A stretch of 64,000 nucleotides of DNA from an uncultured Muribaculaceae bacterium (GTDB taxonomy: Bacteria > Bacteroidota > Bacteroidia > Bacteroidales > Muribaculaceae): positions 62,001 to 126,000 of the forward strand of contig CAJTUF010000001.1 of assembly GCA_910579675.1 (NCBI GenBank), given 5' to 3'. Below, one piece after another: positions 32,957 to 42,905 of the stretch; position 1 is the stretch's first letter, and each line of letters starts with the position of its first letter. A program made the position numbers and the translations under genes. Below the pieces are notes generated by a model, which searched no databases, had not been told where the DNA came from, and worked only from the letters and a program-made list of their open reading frames with translations.

Positions 32957-32964
32957 TACCTTTG
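32957..32964 (+). promoter_or_regulatory. -7 promoter element for galM
   Basis: TACCTTTG at 32957-32964 lies about 70 bases upstream of the galM ATG at 33036. It shows that the longer in-frame ATG-like codon at 32934 is not used, because it precedes the promoter. Confidence 0.55.
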
Positions 32965-33035
32965 CGGAAACCGTCGGCGTCACCTACCCTACGTTACAGG
33001 CTGGTGATCCGTCATTCCTTTTACCCCCCTCCACC

Positions 33036-34082
33036 ATGAAAATAAAACAACAGACCGTCAATACTCCCGACAAGGGCGACATCACCCTCGTGACCCTCAC
33101 CAACAGCAAGGGCGCCGAGGTGACTCTCTCCTCCGTAGGCGCTGCAATCGTGCGCGTTGTAGTGCCCGACGCTAAAGGCCACATGGACGATGTGGTGCTC
33201 GGATACACCGATCCCCATGACTATTTCTACGACGGCCCCTGCGCCGGAAAGATCCCCGGCCGATATGCCAACCGCATAGCCCGCGGCCACTTCTCTATCG
33301 ACGGAACAGAATACACCCTGGCCATCAACAACGGCCCCAACGCTCTCCACGGCGGTCCAGAAGGATTTCAGAACCGCGTGTGGGACTGCGCCATCGAAGG
33401 CGACTCAGTGGTGTTTTCCTATCGGAGCGCCGACGGCGAGGAGGGTTATCCCGGCAATCTCACCGCAAAAGCCACGTATACCTGGTCAGACGACTGCCGC
33501 CTCACTCTCACCCTCGAAGCCGAGACCGACAAGCCAACTGTGGTAAACCTCACAAACCACGCCTACTGGAATCTTGAAGGCGAAAGCGCCGGATCGGTGC
33601 TCGACCACACCCTCTGGCTCGGCGCCTCGCGCTTCCTCCCCACCGACGATACCCTTATTCCAACCGGCGAGATGGCTCCCGTGGCCGGCACCCCGATGGA
33701 CTTCACCACCCCCAAGCCCATTGGCCGCGACATGGATCTCGACTACACTCCCCTCCGCTACGGCAAAGGCTACGACCATTGCTGGATGGTCGACAACTGG
33801 GTCCCCGGACAGATGCGCACTGTTGCCCGCCTTGAGGCTCCCGCTTCGGGCCGCGTGCTTGAAGTGGCAACCACCCAGCCGGCCGCACAGGTTTATACCG
33901 GCAATTGGCTTGCCGGGTCGCCCGTCAACAAAAGCGGCCGTCCGATGAACGACTACGACGGCGTGGCAATCGAGTGCCAGCATCCTGCCGACTGTCCCAA
34001 CCGCCCCGACTTCCCCAATACCCTGCTCCGCCCGGGCGAGAAATTTGAGGAGACCATCAGCTTCACCTTCAGCTGCCGCTGA
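33036..34082 (+). CDS. galM: Aldose 1-epimerase (galactose mutarotase)
   Basis: GalM interconverts alpha and beta anomers of hexoses. Typical elements are the motif AGKIPGRYANRIARGHFSIDGTEY, the catalytic-histidine region NLTNHAYWNLEG and the late acid residue region GVAIECQHPADCPNRP. The start MKIKQQ at 33036 gives 348 aa, the usual length, and has no signal peptide, so it is cytoplasmic. It is followed 63 bases later by a sugar-nucleotide-type transferase on the same strand. Confidence 0.9.
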   Translation: MKIKQQTVNTPDKGDITLVTLTNSKGAEVTLSSVGAAIVRVVVPDAKGHMDDVVLGYTDPHDYFYDGPCAGKIPGRYANRIARGHFSIDGTEYTLAINNGPNALHGGPEGFQNRVWDCAIEGDSVVFSYRSADGEEGYPGNLTAKATYTWSDDCRLTLTLEAETDKPTVVNLTNHAYWNLEGESAGSVLDHTLWLGASRFLPTDDTLIPTGEMAPVAGTPMDFTTPKPIGRDMDLDYTPLRYGKGYDHCWMVDNWVPGQMRTVARLEAPASGRVLEVATTQPAAQVYTGNWLAGSPVNKSGRPMNDYDGVAIECQHPADCPNRPDFPNTLLRPGEKFEETISFTFSCR

Positions 34083-34145
34083 TAGCCACCCACTGCGATA
34101 ATCAATCAATCACCATATATCATCCTATTCTAAAACAGAGCAAAG

Positions 34146-35051
34146 ATGAAACCTACACTCTTTGTACTTGCTGCAGGCATGGGCTCTCGCTACGGCGGTC
34201 TCAAGCAGCTCGACACCCTTGGCCCTCACGGCGAAACCATCATGGACTATTCTATCTACGACGCCATGAAGGCCGGATTCGGCAAAGTTGTGTTTGTGAT
34301 CCGCAAGGATTTTGAAGACGACTTCCGCAATATCATCCTCAAGAAATACGAAGGCCACATCCCCGTGGAGGTAGTGTTCCAAAGCATCGACAATCTTCCC
34401 GAGGGTTACACCTGCCCCGCCGACCGCACCAAACCCTGGGGCACCAACCACGCTGTGCTCATGGGCAAGGATGCCATCAAGGAGCCTTTTGCCGTAATCA
34501 ATGCCGACGACTTCTATGGCCGCAACGCCTTTGAGGTGATCGCCAAGGAGCTCTCGCGTCCGCGCGACAAGAAAGGCGACTACTGCATGGTAGGTTTCCG
34601 TGTAGGCAACACCATGACCGAAAACGGCTCAGTGGCCCGAGGTGTGTGCACCGCCGGTGCCGATGGCAACCTTTCCGGCATCGTGGAGCGCACCGCTATT
34701 TCCTACGACAAGGATGGCAACATCACTTTTGTCGACGAAAACGGCACCACACAGATCCTCGAACCCAATACCCCCGTGTCGATGAACCTTTGGGGCTTCA
34801 CTCCCGACTATTTCGATTACTCGGAGCGTGAGTTCAAAAAATTCCTCGACAAGGATCTCAACACCCCCAAGAGCGAATTTTTCATTCCTCTCGCCATCGA
34901 CAATCTCATCAAGAACGGCGAAGCTACTGTAAAGATTCTCGACACCGATTCAAAATGGTTTGGCGTGACTTATGCTGCTGACCGACCCGGCGTGGTCGAG
35001 AAGTTTGCACAGCTCCACGCTGCAGGCGAATACCCCGACAAGCTCTTCTGA
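34146..35051 (+). CDS. NTP-transferase (sugar-1-phosphate nucleotidyltransferase-like) protein, 301 aa
   Basis: The N-terminus MKPTLFVLAAGMGSRYGGLKQL is the nucleotide-binding loop of the NTP-transferase family, and FAVINADDFYG carries the metal-binding DD. No C-terminal hexapeptide repeats are seen. It could be a UDP- or other NDP-sugar synthase; the sugar cannot be named. It follows galM and ends in a strong terminator, suggesting a role in hexose activation. Confidence 0.8.
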   Translation: MKPTLFVLAAGMGSRYGGLKQLDTLGPHGETIMDYSIYDAMKAGFGKVVFVIRKDFEDDFRNIILKKYEGHIPVEVVFQSIDNLPEGYTCPADRTKPWGTNHAVLMGKDAIKEPFAVINADDFYGRNAFEVIAKELSRPRDKKGDYCMVGFRVGNTMTENGSVARGVCTAGADGNLSGIVERTAISYDKDGNITFVDENGTTQILEPNTPVSMNLWGFTPDYFDYSEREFKKFLDKDLNTPKSEFFIPLAIDNLIKNGEATVKILDTDSKWFGVTYAADRPGVVEKFAQLHAAGEYPDKLF

Positions 35052-35088
35052 TCGGGACTCTCCCTCTTCAAAAAACCCGGTAACACAC

Positions 35089-35128
35089 AATCAGCCGCCC
35101 CTCAATCGGGAGCGGCTGATTGCTTTTT
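35089..35128 (+). terminator. Rho-independent terminator
   Basis: AATCAGCCGC (35089-35098) pairs with GCGGCTGATT (35112-35121), followed by GC and TTTTT. It ends the galM-nucleotidyltransferase unit and faces the convergent GLPGLI gene. Confidence 0.85.
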
Positions 35129-35149
35129 AGTCATGAGCCTGACAATCCG

Positions 35150-36046
35150 TTATTTGGCTTTGTCATAGTCGGGCTCTATGGCAAGGCGGCTGGAAAATGG
35201 CACCCGTGTATGGGGAGCACCCGAATCACCTTTGGCTATGGTGCCACCCCCCTGCACTACAATCGACCCTCCAAACTTGGCTTGGAGCAACTCCATACGA
35301 TGAGTCGCGGCATACTCCCTGTCGGCAAGAGCTTTCATTCGGTCGGTCTTGTCGTAGTCCGACGCACCGTAGACCGGGGTGATCTCCTTATTTATCTGTT
35401 CCAGACCGGTGACTTCAAACGAAAAACCACCGTCGGTCGATGCCGCCATGATCAACCCGGGGAGTCCGCGCAGTTTCCAGGGACCGAAAGGCACCGGAAT
35501 ATCGGGCGCAAACCACACTGTCCAGTGACGCCCATGATAGTCGGTCGTAGCCTTCAGACACTCATAGCCGAGGATCTGACGCGTCTCATCATAAAATATT
35601 GACCATACTATATCGCCATAAGGCTCGGAATAGACCAAAAGGTCATCACCATATTTGTCATAGACCTTTACATCCATCGTCCCTACATCTGTAGTGACAT
35701 ACAGATGTGTTTTCTTCTCAGGAGCGTTACCCTTGCTCTTGTCCACTGTGATACCCTGCGGGGTGGTGGTGACCCACGCCGCCATCTGGATATCGCGAAG
35801 CTTTTTCTTTCCCTCCGGGGTTGAGGTGAGCGAGTCGCAATATTCGCTCATGGCATTGTAATACTTAGCCTTTGAGTTGTTGCAGAGCAGCAGAAACGAT
35901 TGCGACCGTCCGTTGACGGTATCGGATTCCACAGGTGCCTTAGCGTTGTAGCTCACCTCAAGCTCCGATATCGACTGGCCCGACACGCCTATGACTGTAG
36001 CGCAGCACAGGGCCGCCAACATTTTGATTCTTTTAAGCATATACAT
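35150..36046 (-). CDS. GLPGLI-family protein, 298 aa
   Basis: The family name-giving motif appears as WKLRGLPGLIMAAST, preceded by GRHWTVWFAPDIPVPFGPW. A signal peptide (MYMLKRIKMLAALCCATVIGVSGQ) directs it to the periplasm. GLPGLI proteins are widespread in Bacteroidetes with no known function; some lie next to TonB-linked receptors. It follows a second member of the family by 13 bases, so these are tandem paralogues in one operon. Confidence 0.85.
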   Translation of the reverse strand: MYMLKRIKMLAALCCATVIGVSGQSISELEVSYNAKAPVESDTVNGRSQSFLLLCNNSKAKYYNAMSEYCDSLTSTPEGKKKLRDIQMAAWVTTTPQGITVDKSKGNAPEKKTHLYVTTDVGTMDVKVYDKYGDDLLVYSEPYGDIVWSIFYDETRQILGYECLKATTDYHGRHWTVWFAPDIPVPFGPWKLRGLPGLIMAASTDGGFSFEVTGLEQINKEITPVYGASDYDKTDRMKALADREYAATHRMELLQAKFGGSIVVQGGGTIAKGDSGAPHTRVPFSSRLAIEPDYDKAK

Positions 36047-36059
36047 TCATTATCTATAT

Positions 36060-36944
36060 TTACTCTTTATAGTCGGTTTCAAGAAAATCATGGACCACGT
36101 CATTGTCGGCTTCCTCCTTGTTGAGCACGGCAAACCCACGCTTTTTTAGCGACCTAACCGGATTGAGCATATATTCATGACGCATCCGCAGATATTCCTT
36201 GCGGTCGATCGCCACCACATCCTTGCCTATTGGCATAGGCGGCGGTAATATCTCCCGGCTGCTCTCCTCAAGGCCAGTGAGCGAGAAGCAGTGGTCGCCG
36301 TCGGCACTCTCGGCCTTGATGATCAGGCCCGGCAGACCATATAGCTGCCATGGGCCATCCTGAATGGGAACATCGGGACAGAACCACACATTCCACTCCC
36401 TCCCGTGGTAGATGCACGACGCTCCCGCACATTCATAGCCCGACACCGTGGCCATAGTGTCGGTCAGCTCCCAGTCGATCGGGTCAGCTGCAAGGGTGTA
36501 GGTATATTTAGTGGCACTCCAATCATCCATTATGTCGAGGATTCCTGCATCAAAATCCTTGCCGACCACTATCCCGAGCCCCTTGACAGGCAGCCCGAGC
36601 TCCTTGTCCCCCACATAATGTATCTTTCCGTCGGTGACAAGAGGCTTGCCTAAAGCCTCGCGGAGCTTCACCCGGAGCGATAGAAATTCGGAGCGGCTTT
36701 GGGGATCGGCATAGATCGAATCTATGTAGCGGGTGCGGACTCCGTAGAAGGTCGACTGCCTCTGCCCTGCCAGAAGCACAAAGTCGTCATGGCGATGCGA
36801 AGGCTTGTTTTTGTGCGGATCGATGGTATTGTATTCATATCGGTAGGTCGCTATCAGCGCCGCCTTCGGATACACTTTTTCCGAGGCTGAAGCCAACATC
36901 GTCGCCATAAAAACCGACAGAATTATAAGCGGAATGCGATTCAT
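36060..36944 (-). CDS. GLPGLI-family protein, 294 aa
   Basis: The GREWNVWFCPDVPIQDGPWQLYGLPGLIIKAES segment is the family core. The start at 36944 (MNRIPLIILSVFMATMLASAS) gives a proper signal peptide; a longer frame begins before the promoter and is unlikely. It is the upstream member of the tandem pair. Confidence 0.85.
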   Translation of the reverse strand: MNRIPLIILSVFMATMLASASEKVYPKAALIATYRYEYNTIDPHKNKPSHRHDDFVLLAGQRQSTFYGVRTRYIDSIYADPQSRSEFLSLRVKLREALGKPLVTDGKIHYVGDKELGLPVKGLGIVVGKDFDAGILDIMDDWSATKYTYTLAADPIDWELTDTMATVSGYECAGASCIYHGREWNVWFCPDVPIQDGPWQLYGLPGLIIKAESADGDHCFSLTGLEESSREILPPPMPIGKDVVAIDRKEYLRMRHEYMLNPVRSLKKRGFAVLNKEEADNDVVHDFLETDYKE

Positions 36945-36969
36945 GGATATTATAGATTGGTTGTCAGCG

Positions 36970-36977
36970 CAAAGATA
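36970..36977 (-). promoter_or_regulatory. -7 promoter element for the GLPGLI pair
   Basis: TATCTTTG on the minus strand (CAAAGATA at 36970-36977) lies 25 bases before the ATG at 36944. Confidence 0.6.
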
Positions 36978-37105
36978 ATCATTTTGTCGCTTTTTTATCA
37001 ATATCATAATCATTTTTCATTACATGGTTTAGATTAAAGGGCCTATTTCACGTATTTTATGACTGACTGCTACCGACATCGCTTCATTCTTTGAGAAAAA
37101 AGGCG

Positions 37106-37130
37106 TATCTTTGTGGCTATCTTATCTTTG
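37106..37130 (+). promoter_or_regulatory. Two -7 promoter elements for the GH92 gene
   Basis: TATCTTTG occurs at 37106-37113 and again at 37123-37130, 19-36 bases before the ATG at 37149. Either could serve; two overlapping start sites are possible. Confidence 0.55.
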
Positions 37131-37148
37131 ACCATACCAAATCAATCT

Positions 37149-39257
37149 ATGCGACATATCTTCCCTATGCTTCTTGTTGCGGCAATCGCTGCCGCCGGAT
37201 GCTCCCGCCAGGCTTCGGCTCCCGCCACCGACTATGCGTCGGAGGTGAATCCATTTATCGGCACCGACTATACGGGCAACACTTATCCGGGCGCCCAATG
37301 GCCCCACGGCCTCGTGCAGCTCAGCCCCGACAACGGCCTCCCCGGTTGGGATCGCATAGCCGGCTATTATTACCCCGACAGCACCATCGCCGGATTCAGC
37401 CACACCCACCTCAGCGGCACCGGCGCCGGCGACCTCTACGACATTTCTTTCATGCCTGTCACCGATCCCGTGAGGAAAGCCGACGCTCCCCTTGGCATCC
37501 ACTCCCGCTTCTCCCACGACTCGGAAGAAGCCCGGGCCGGATATTATAAGGTGACTCTTGACGACTATGGTATCGATGTGGAGCTCACTGCCACCGAGCA
37601 CTGCGGCATCCAGCGCTACACATGGCCCGGCGACAGCGGCAAGGTGATTCTCGACCTCGCCAAGGCCATGAACTGGGATGCCACGAAGCTCACCGGCCTT
37701 GAAGTGATCGACTCGGTGACTGTGGCCGGATTCCGTTTCAGCGACGGATGGGCTCGCAATCAGAAGGTGTGGTTTGCAACCCGCTTCTCAAAGCCTTTTG
37801 AATCGGTCGAGATTGATTCGGTTGCCGGACATGTGGCCACATTCGGATTTGCCACCACTCCCGGCGAGCAGCTCACCGTGGTCACCGCCATCTCCGGCAC
37901 CGACGCCGAGGGCGCCGCTGCAAACCTTGCCGCCGAAGCTCCCCACTCCGACTTCGACCGCTACCTTGCCGAAGCCACCGCAAAGTGGAACTCCATGCTC
38001 GGCAGCATAGAGATCGACACCGCCGATCCCGACGAAAGAACCGTGTTCTACACCGCCCTTTATCATTCGCTCCTTGCACCGGTAGTGTTCAGCGACGCCG
38101 ATGGCCGCTACCGTGGCCCCGACGGCGAGATCCACCGCTGCGAGCCGGGCCATAAACACTACAGCACATTCTCACTTTGGGACACCTATAGAGCAGCTCA
38201 TCCCCTTTACACCATCATTGAGCCTGATGCGGCAGCCGACATGGCTCAGTCGATGATCGACTTCAGCCGTCAGAACGGCCGTCTGCCCGTGTGGAACATG
38301 TGGGCCTCCGAGACCGATATGATGATCGGCTATCACTCCGCACCCGTAATTGCCGACGCCATACTTAAAGGCATAGGCAACATCGACGCGCAGGCGGCTC
38401 TCGACGAATGTGTGCGCACCGCCCGACTCGACTCCTATCGCTCTCTGGGCGACTACCGCACCCTCGGCTTTGTCCCGGCCGACAGAGATTCGTCGTGGTC
38501 CATGTCAAAGACCCTCGAATATGCCTACGATGACTATTGCATAGCCCAGATTGCCAAATATGTTGGCAACGACTCGATCTACAACGAGTTTATGGCCCGC
38601 TCCCGCAACTATGTCAACCAGTTCAACCCCTCCACCGGCTTCATGCAGCCCCGCCGCAGCGACGGGTCGTTTGTCGAGCCCTTTGCCCCCGACGCCTACA
38701 CCGAAGATATATGCGAGAGCAACGCCTGGCATTATCTGTGGTCGGTGCAGCACGATGTCGACAGCCTCATCTCGCTCCTCGGAGGCAAAGAGAGATTTGA
38801 GCAGCGGCTCGACCGCTTCTTCACCGCCGAGGTCGACTCGGCTGCCCTCCCCCTGTTCAGCACCGGCATGATCGGCCAGTATGCCCACGGAAACGAGCCC
38901 TCCCACCATGTGGCCTATCTCTACAACCACACCGCATCGCCCGAAAAGGGCCGCGACTATCTCACCCGCATCATGAAAGAACTCTACACCAACTCGCCCG
39001 ACGGCCTTTGCGGCAACGAGGATTGCGGACAGATGTCGGCATGGTATGTGATGAGCGCTCTCGGCTTCTATCCGCTCAATCCGGTGGGCGGTGTCTACGA
39101 GCCCGGCATACCCCTCTACCGTTCCGCCAGAATCAACCTTCCCGACGGAAAGACCTTTGAGATAACCCGTGACCCCTCAGGAGCGCCGGCACCCGACTCA
39201 ATCCTCCACACCGACATCACCTCAGGCGGCTCCATCAACTTCCCCTATTCCAACTAA
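37149..39257 (+). CDS. GH92-family alpha-mannosidase, lipoprotein
   Basis: A 702-aa lipoprotein (MRHIFPMLLVAAIAAAGC, cysteine 18). The N-terminal beta sandwich (residues 30-260, YASEVNPFIGTDYTGNTYPGAQWPHG) is followed by an (alpha/alpha)6 barrel. Family marks include FSHTHLSGTGAGD, TFSLWDTYRAAHPLYTI and GNEDCGQMSAWYVMSALGFYPL, which hold calcium and catalytic acids. GH92 enzymes are calcium-dependent exo-acting alpha-mannosidases that trim N-glycans. It is probably on the cell surface or periplasmic side. No SusCD pair is nearby. Confidence 0.93.
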   Translation: MRHIFPMLLVAAIAAAGCSRQASAPATDYASEVNPFIGTDYTGNTYPGAQWPHGLVQLSPDNGLPGWDRIAGYYYPDSTIAGFSHTHLSGTGAGDLYDISFMPVTDPVRKADAPLGIHSRFSHDSEEARAGYYKVTLDDYGIDVELTATEHCGIQRYTWPGDSGKVILDLAKAMNWDATKLTGLEVIDSVTVAGFRFSDGWARNQKVWFATRFSKPFESVEIDSVAGHVATFGFATTPGEQLTVVTAISGTDAEGAAANLAAEAPHSDFDRYLAEATAKWNSMLGSIEIDTADPDERTVFYTALYHSLLAPVVFSDADGRYRGPDGEIHRCEPGHKHYSTFSLWDTYRAAHPLYTIIEPDAAADMAQSMIDFSRQNGRLPVWNMWASETDMMIGYHSAPVIADAILKGIGNIDAQAALDECVRTARLDSYRSLGDYRTLGFVPADRDSSWSMSKTLEYAYDDYCIAQIAKYVGNDSIYNEFMARSRNYVNQFNPSTGFMQPRRSDGSFVEPFAPDAYTEDICESNAWHYLWSVQHDVDSLISLLGGKERFEQRLDRFFTAEVDSAALPLFSTGMIGQYAHGNEPSHHVAYLYNHTASPEKGRDYLTRIMKELYTNSPDGLCGNEDCGQMSAWYVMSALGFYPLNPVGGVYEPGIPLYRSARINLPDGKTFEITRDPSGAPAPDSILHTDITSGGSINFPYSN

Positions 39258-39272
39258 CAAGACAACAGTAGT

Positions 39273-40088
39273 ATGGCAAAAATAATTGTTAAAGATACTA
39301 CAATCCGAACACTTCTTAAAGATGGGATAGACTTTATTTGTATTACAGATATAGCTCGCCAAAAGAATCCATCCGAACCAAAAGATGTTGTAAAAAATTG
39401 GATGAGGGTGAAGAATACCCTTGAGTATCTCGGGCTTTGGGAATCCCTTAACAACCCTGATTTTAATGGGGTCGAATTCGACCCCATTTTGAAAGAAGCC
39501 GGATCCAATGCTTTTACAATGAGCCCGACACGCTGGATAGCACTTACCGGCGCAATAGGAATTGTAAACAAATTAGGGAAAAATGGCGGAACTTATGCCC
39601 AACGTGACATCGCTTTTAAATTTGCAAGCTGGGTGTCAGTAGAATTTGAATTATACCTTGTCAAAGAATTTCAACGTCTCAAAGAAGAGGAACAACGATT
39701 GATTGGTTGGTCAGCAAAACGTGAACTATCTAAAATCAACTATCGGATTCATACTGACGCCATAAAACATCATCTTCTTCCTCCAGAGATAACCAGAGAG
39801 CAATCGTCACGAATATACGCTGATGAAGCTGATGTCCTGAATATGGCAATGTTTGGCACAACAGCCCGCCAATGGCGCAATTCCAATCCGGATCTAAAGG
39901 GCAACATCCGGGATTATGCCTCCATTAATGAGTTAATATGCTTGTCGAACATGGAAAATCTCAACTCTGTATTTATTGCACAAGGAATACCTCAGAACGA
40001 GAGATTAATAAAACTAAATCAAATTGCAATACACCAGATGAGCATCCTTGAATCTCCCGAAATAAGCAACCGGAAACTACTAAAATAG
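39273..40088 (+). CDS. KilA-N domain protein, 271 aa
   Basis: Residues 1-125 form a KilA-N domain (FICITDIARQKNPSEPKDVVKNWMRVKNTLEYLGLWE, then KEAGSNAFTMSPTRWIALTGAIGI and GTYAQRDIAFKFASWVSVEFELYLVKEF). This DNA-binding fold is common in phages and mobile DNA. The C-terminal half (WSAKRELSKINYRIHTDAIKHHLLP and after) looks like the conserved tail found in many KilA-N proteins. It is AT-rich among GC-rich neighbours and lies 15 bases after the GH92 stop, so it is probably an inserted single gene. Its target is not known. Confidence 0.85.
   Translation: MAKIIVKDTTIRTLLKDGIDFICITDIARQKNPSEPKDVVKNWMRVKNTLEYLGLWESLNNPDFNGVEFDPILKEAGSNAFTMSPTRWIALTGAIGIVNKLGKNGGTYAQRDIAFKFASWVSVEFELYLVKEFQRLKEEEQRLIGWSAKRELSKINYRIHTDAIKHHLLPPEITREQSSRIYADEADVLNMAMFGTTARQWRNSNPDLKGNIRDYASINELICLSNMENLNSVFIAQGIPQNERLIKLNQIAIHQMSILESPEISNRKLLK
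39465..39488. repeat. 24-bp perfect palindrome inside the KilA-N gene
   Basis: The sequence AATGGGGTCGAA at 39465-39476 is followed directly by its reverse complement to 39488, with no spacer. It lies within codons for N-G-V-E-F-D-P-I of the KilA-N domain. Confidence 0.9.
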
Positions 40089-40096
40089 GAAAGTCG

Positions 40097-41323
40097 ATGG
40101 ATCAACAAACAGACAGCAGACGCATCGGGCTCGTCGATGCCCTGCGAGGATTCGCTCTCCTCGCCATAGTCCTGCTCCATAATCTCGAGCACTACAATAT
40201 CTTCGGTTCTCCGGCCGACCCTCCCGCTTGGATCTCAGCACTCGACCGCGGTGTATTTGATACCATTTTCTTCTTTCTTGCCGGAAAAGCCTATGCAACA
40301 TTCTCACTTCTGTTTGGCCTCAGCTTTTTCATTCAGATGCGCAATGCAAGGCGCCGAGGGTGCGACTACCGGATGCGGTTTGCTTGGCGTATGCTGATTC
40401 TGGTCGGCTTCTCGCAGCTCCACGCATTATTCTACAACGGCGATATCCTGCTGCTTTATGCCGTGTGCGGTCTCATCCTCATTCCCGCCTCCTCATGGCG
40501 AAACCGCACGGTTGCGATCGTGGCAACGGTGCTGATGATTCAGCCTTGGGCATGGGGTAAGATTATATATGCCGCTCTTAATCCCGGTTATATCGACACC
40601 AACAATGGTTTTGCGGTGTTCGCCGCCTCAGCTGAGGAAGCAGGGCGCACCGGCACCTTCCTCCAGACCCTTGTCAATAACATATGGAACGGGCAGCTTT
40701 ACAGCAACTTCTGGCAGGTCGAGGCCGGACGTTTATTCCAGACTCCGGCCCTCTTCCTGTTCGGTATGCTCCTCGGCAGGCTGAATATGTTTGAGCGAAA
40801 CGACCTCAACACGCGCCGTTGGCGCAAAGCTCTGCTTTGGGGACTGATCTCTGCCGTTCCGCTCTACTGCCTCTCAAGGTTCGTTCCACCGCTGATAGCC
40901 AATGTGACTATTCTGTCCTACTACTGCATCGCCATCCCGATGCTCTACAACTTTGCCTTTATGGTAGTGCTCGTCTCTGCATTTGTCCTGCTATGGTTTG
41001 CCCGTAGTGGCCGGGGCGCAAAGTGGCAGACACTCCTTGTGCCCTACGGACGGATGTCGCTCACCAATTATATCACCCAATCAATCATCGGAGTAACCAT
41101 CTATTACCACTACGGCCTCAATCTTTACGACAAAGTAGGCTCAGCCGGATCAGCCCTCATAGCAGTCGCCATTGTCGCCGCCCAGCTTATCTTCTCACGC
41201 TACTGGCTCTCCACCCATCGTCAGGGCCCTCTCGAACATATCTGGAAACGCTTCACCTGGCTAAATGCCGGGAAAAAGCAGGAAAGTAACGGATTATTTG
41301 CCAGAGTGGGCGAAAATGTATAA
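40097..41323 (+). CDS. DUF418-family membrane protein, 408 aa
   Basis: The N-terminus (RIGLVDALRGFALLAIVLLHNLEHYNI) and the C-terminal DUF418 box (LLVPYGRMSLTNYITQSIIGVTIYYHYGLNLYDKVG) match the YeiB-like family. About ten membrane segments are visible. The family is related to acyltransferase-3 membrane proteins but has no proven reaction. It begins 8 bases after the KilA-N stop. Confidence 0.85.
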   Translation: MDQQTDSRRIGLVDALRGFALLAIVLLHNLEHYNIFGSPADPPAWISALDRGVFDTIFFFLAGKAYATFSLLFGLSFFIQMRNARRRGCDYRMRFAWRMLILVGFSQLHALFYNGDILLLYAVCGLILIPASSWRNRTVAIVATVLMIQPWAWGKIIYAALNPGYIDTNNGFAVFAASAEEAGRTGTFLQTLVNNIWNGQLYSNFWQVEAGRLFQTPALFLFGMLLGRLNMFERNDLNTRRWRKALLWGLISAVPLYCLSRFVPPLIANVTILSYYCIAIPMLYNFAFMVVLVSAFVLLWFARSGRGAKWQTLLVPYGRMSLTNYITQSIIGVTIYYHYGLNLYDKVGSAGSALIAVAIVAAQLIFSRYWLSTHRQGPLEHIWKRFTWLNAGKKQESNGLFARVGENV

Positions 41324-41328
41324 TTTTG
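41297..41328 (+). promoter_or_regulatory. Promoter of the leu operon
   Basis: TTTG at 41297-41300 and TAATTTTG at 41321-41328 lie 20 bases apart. The -7 box overlaps the stop codon of the DUF418 gene and gives a leader of about 75 bases before leuA. No leader peptide rich in leucine codons was seen. Confidence 0.6.
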
Positions 41329-41407
41329 TAGCTTTCAAAACCCCAATAGCTGTAATTTCTAAGTTTATTCAGCTTAATCCAACAGTCTCTACCCTATTCT
41401 TAAAAGC

Positions 41408-42901
<1,494 letters not shown>

Positions 42902-42905
42902 AACG

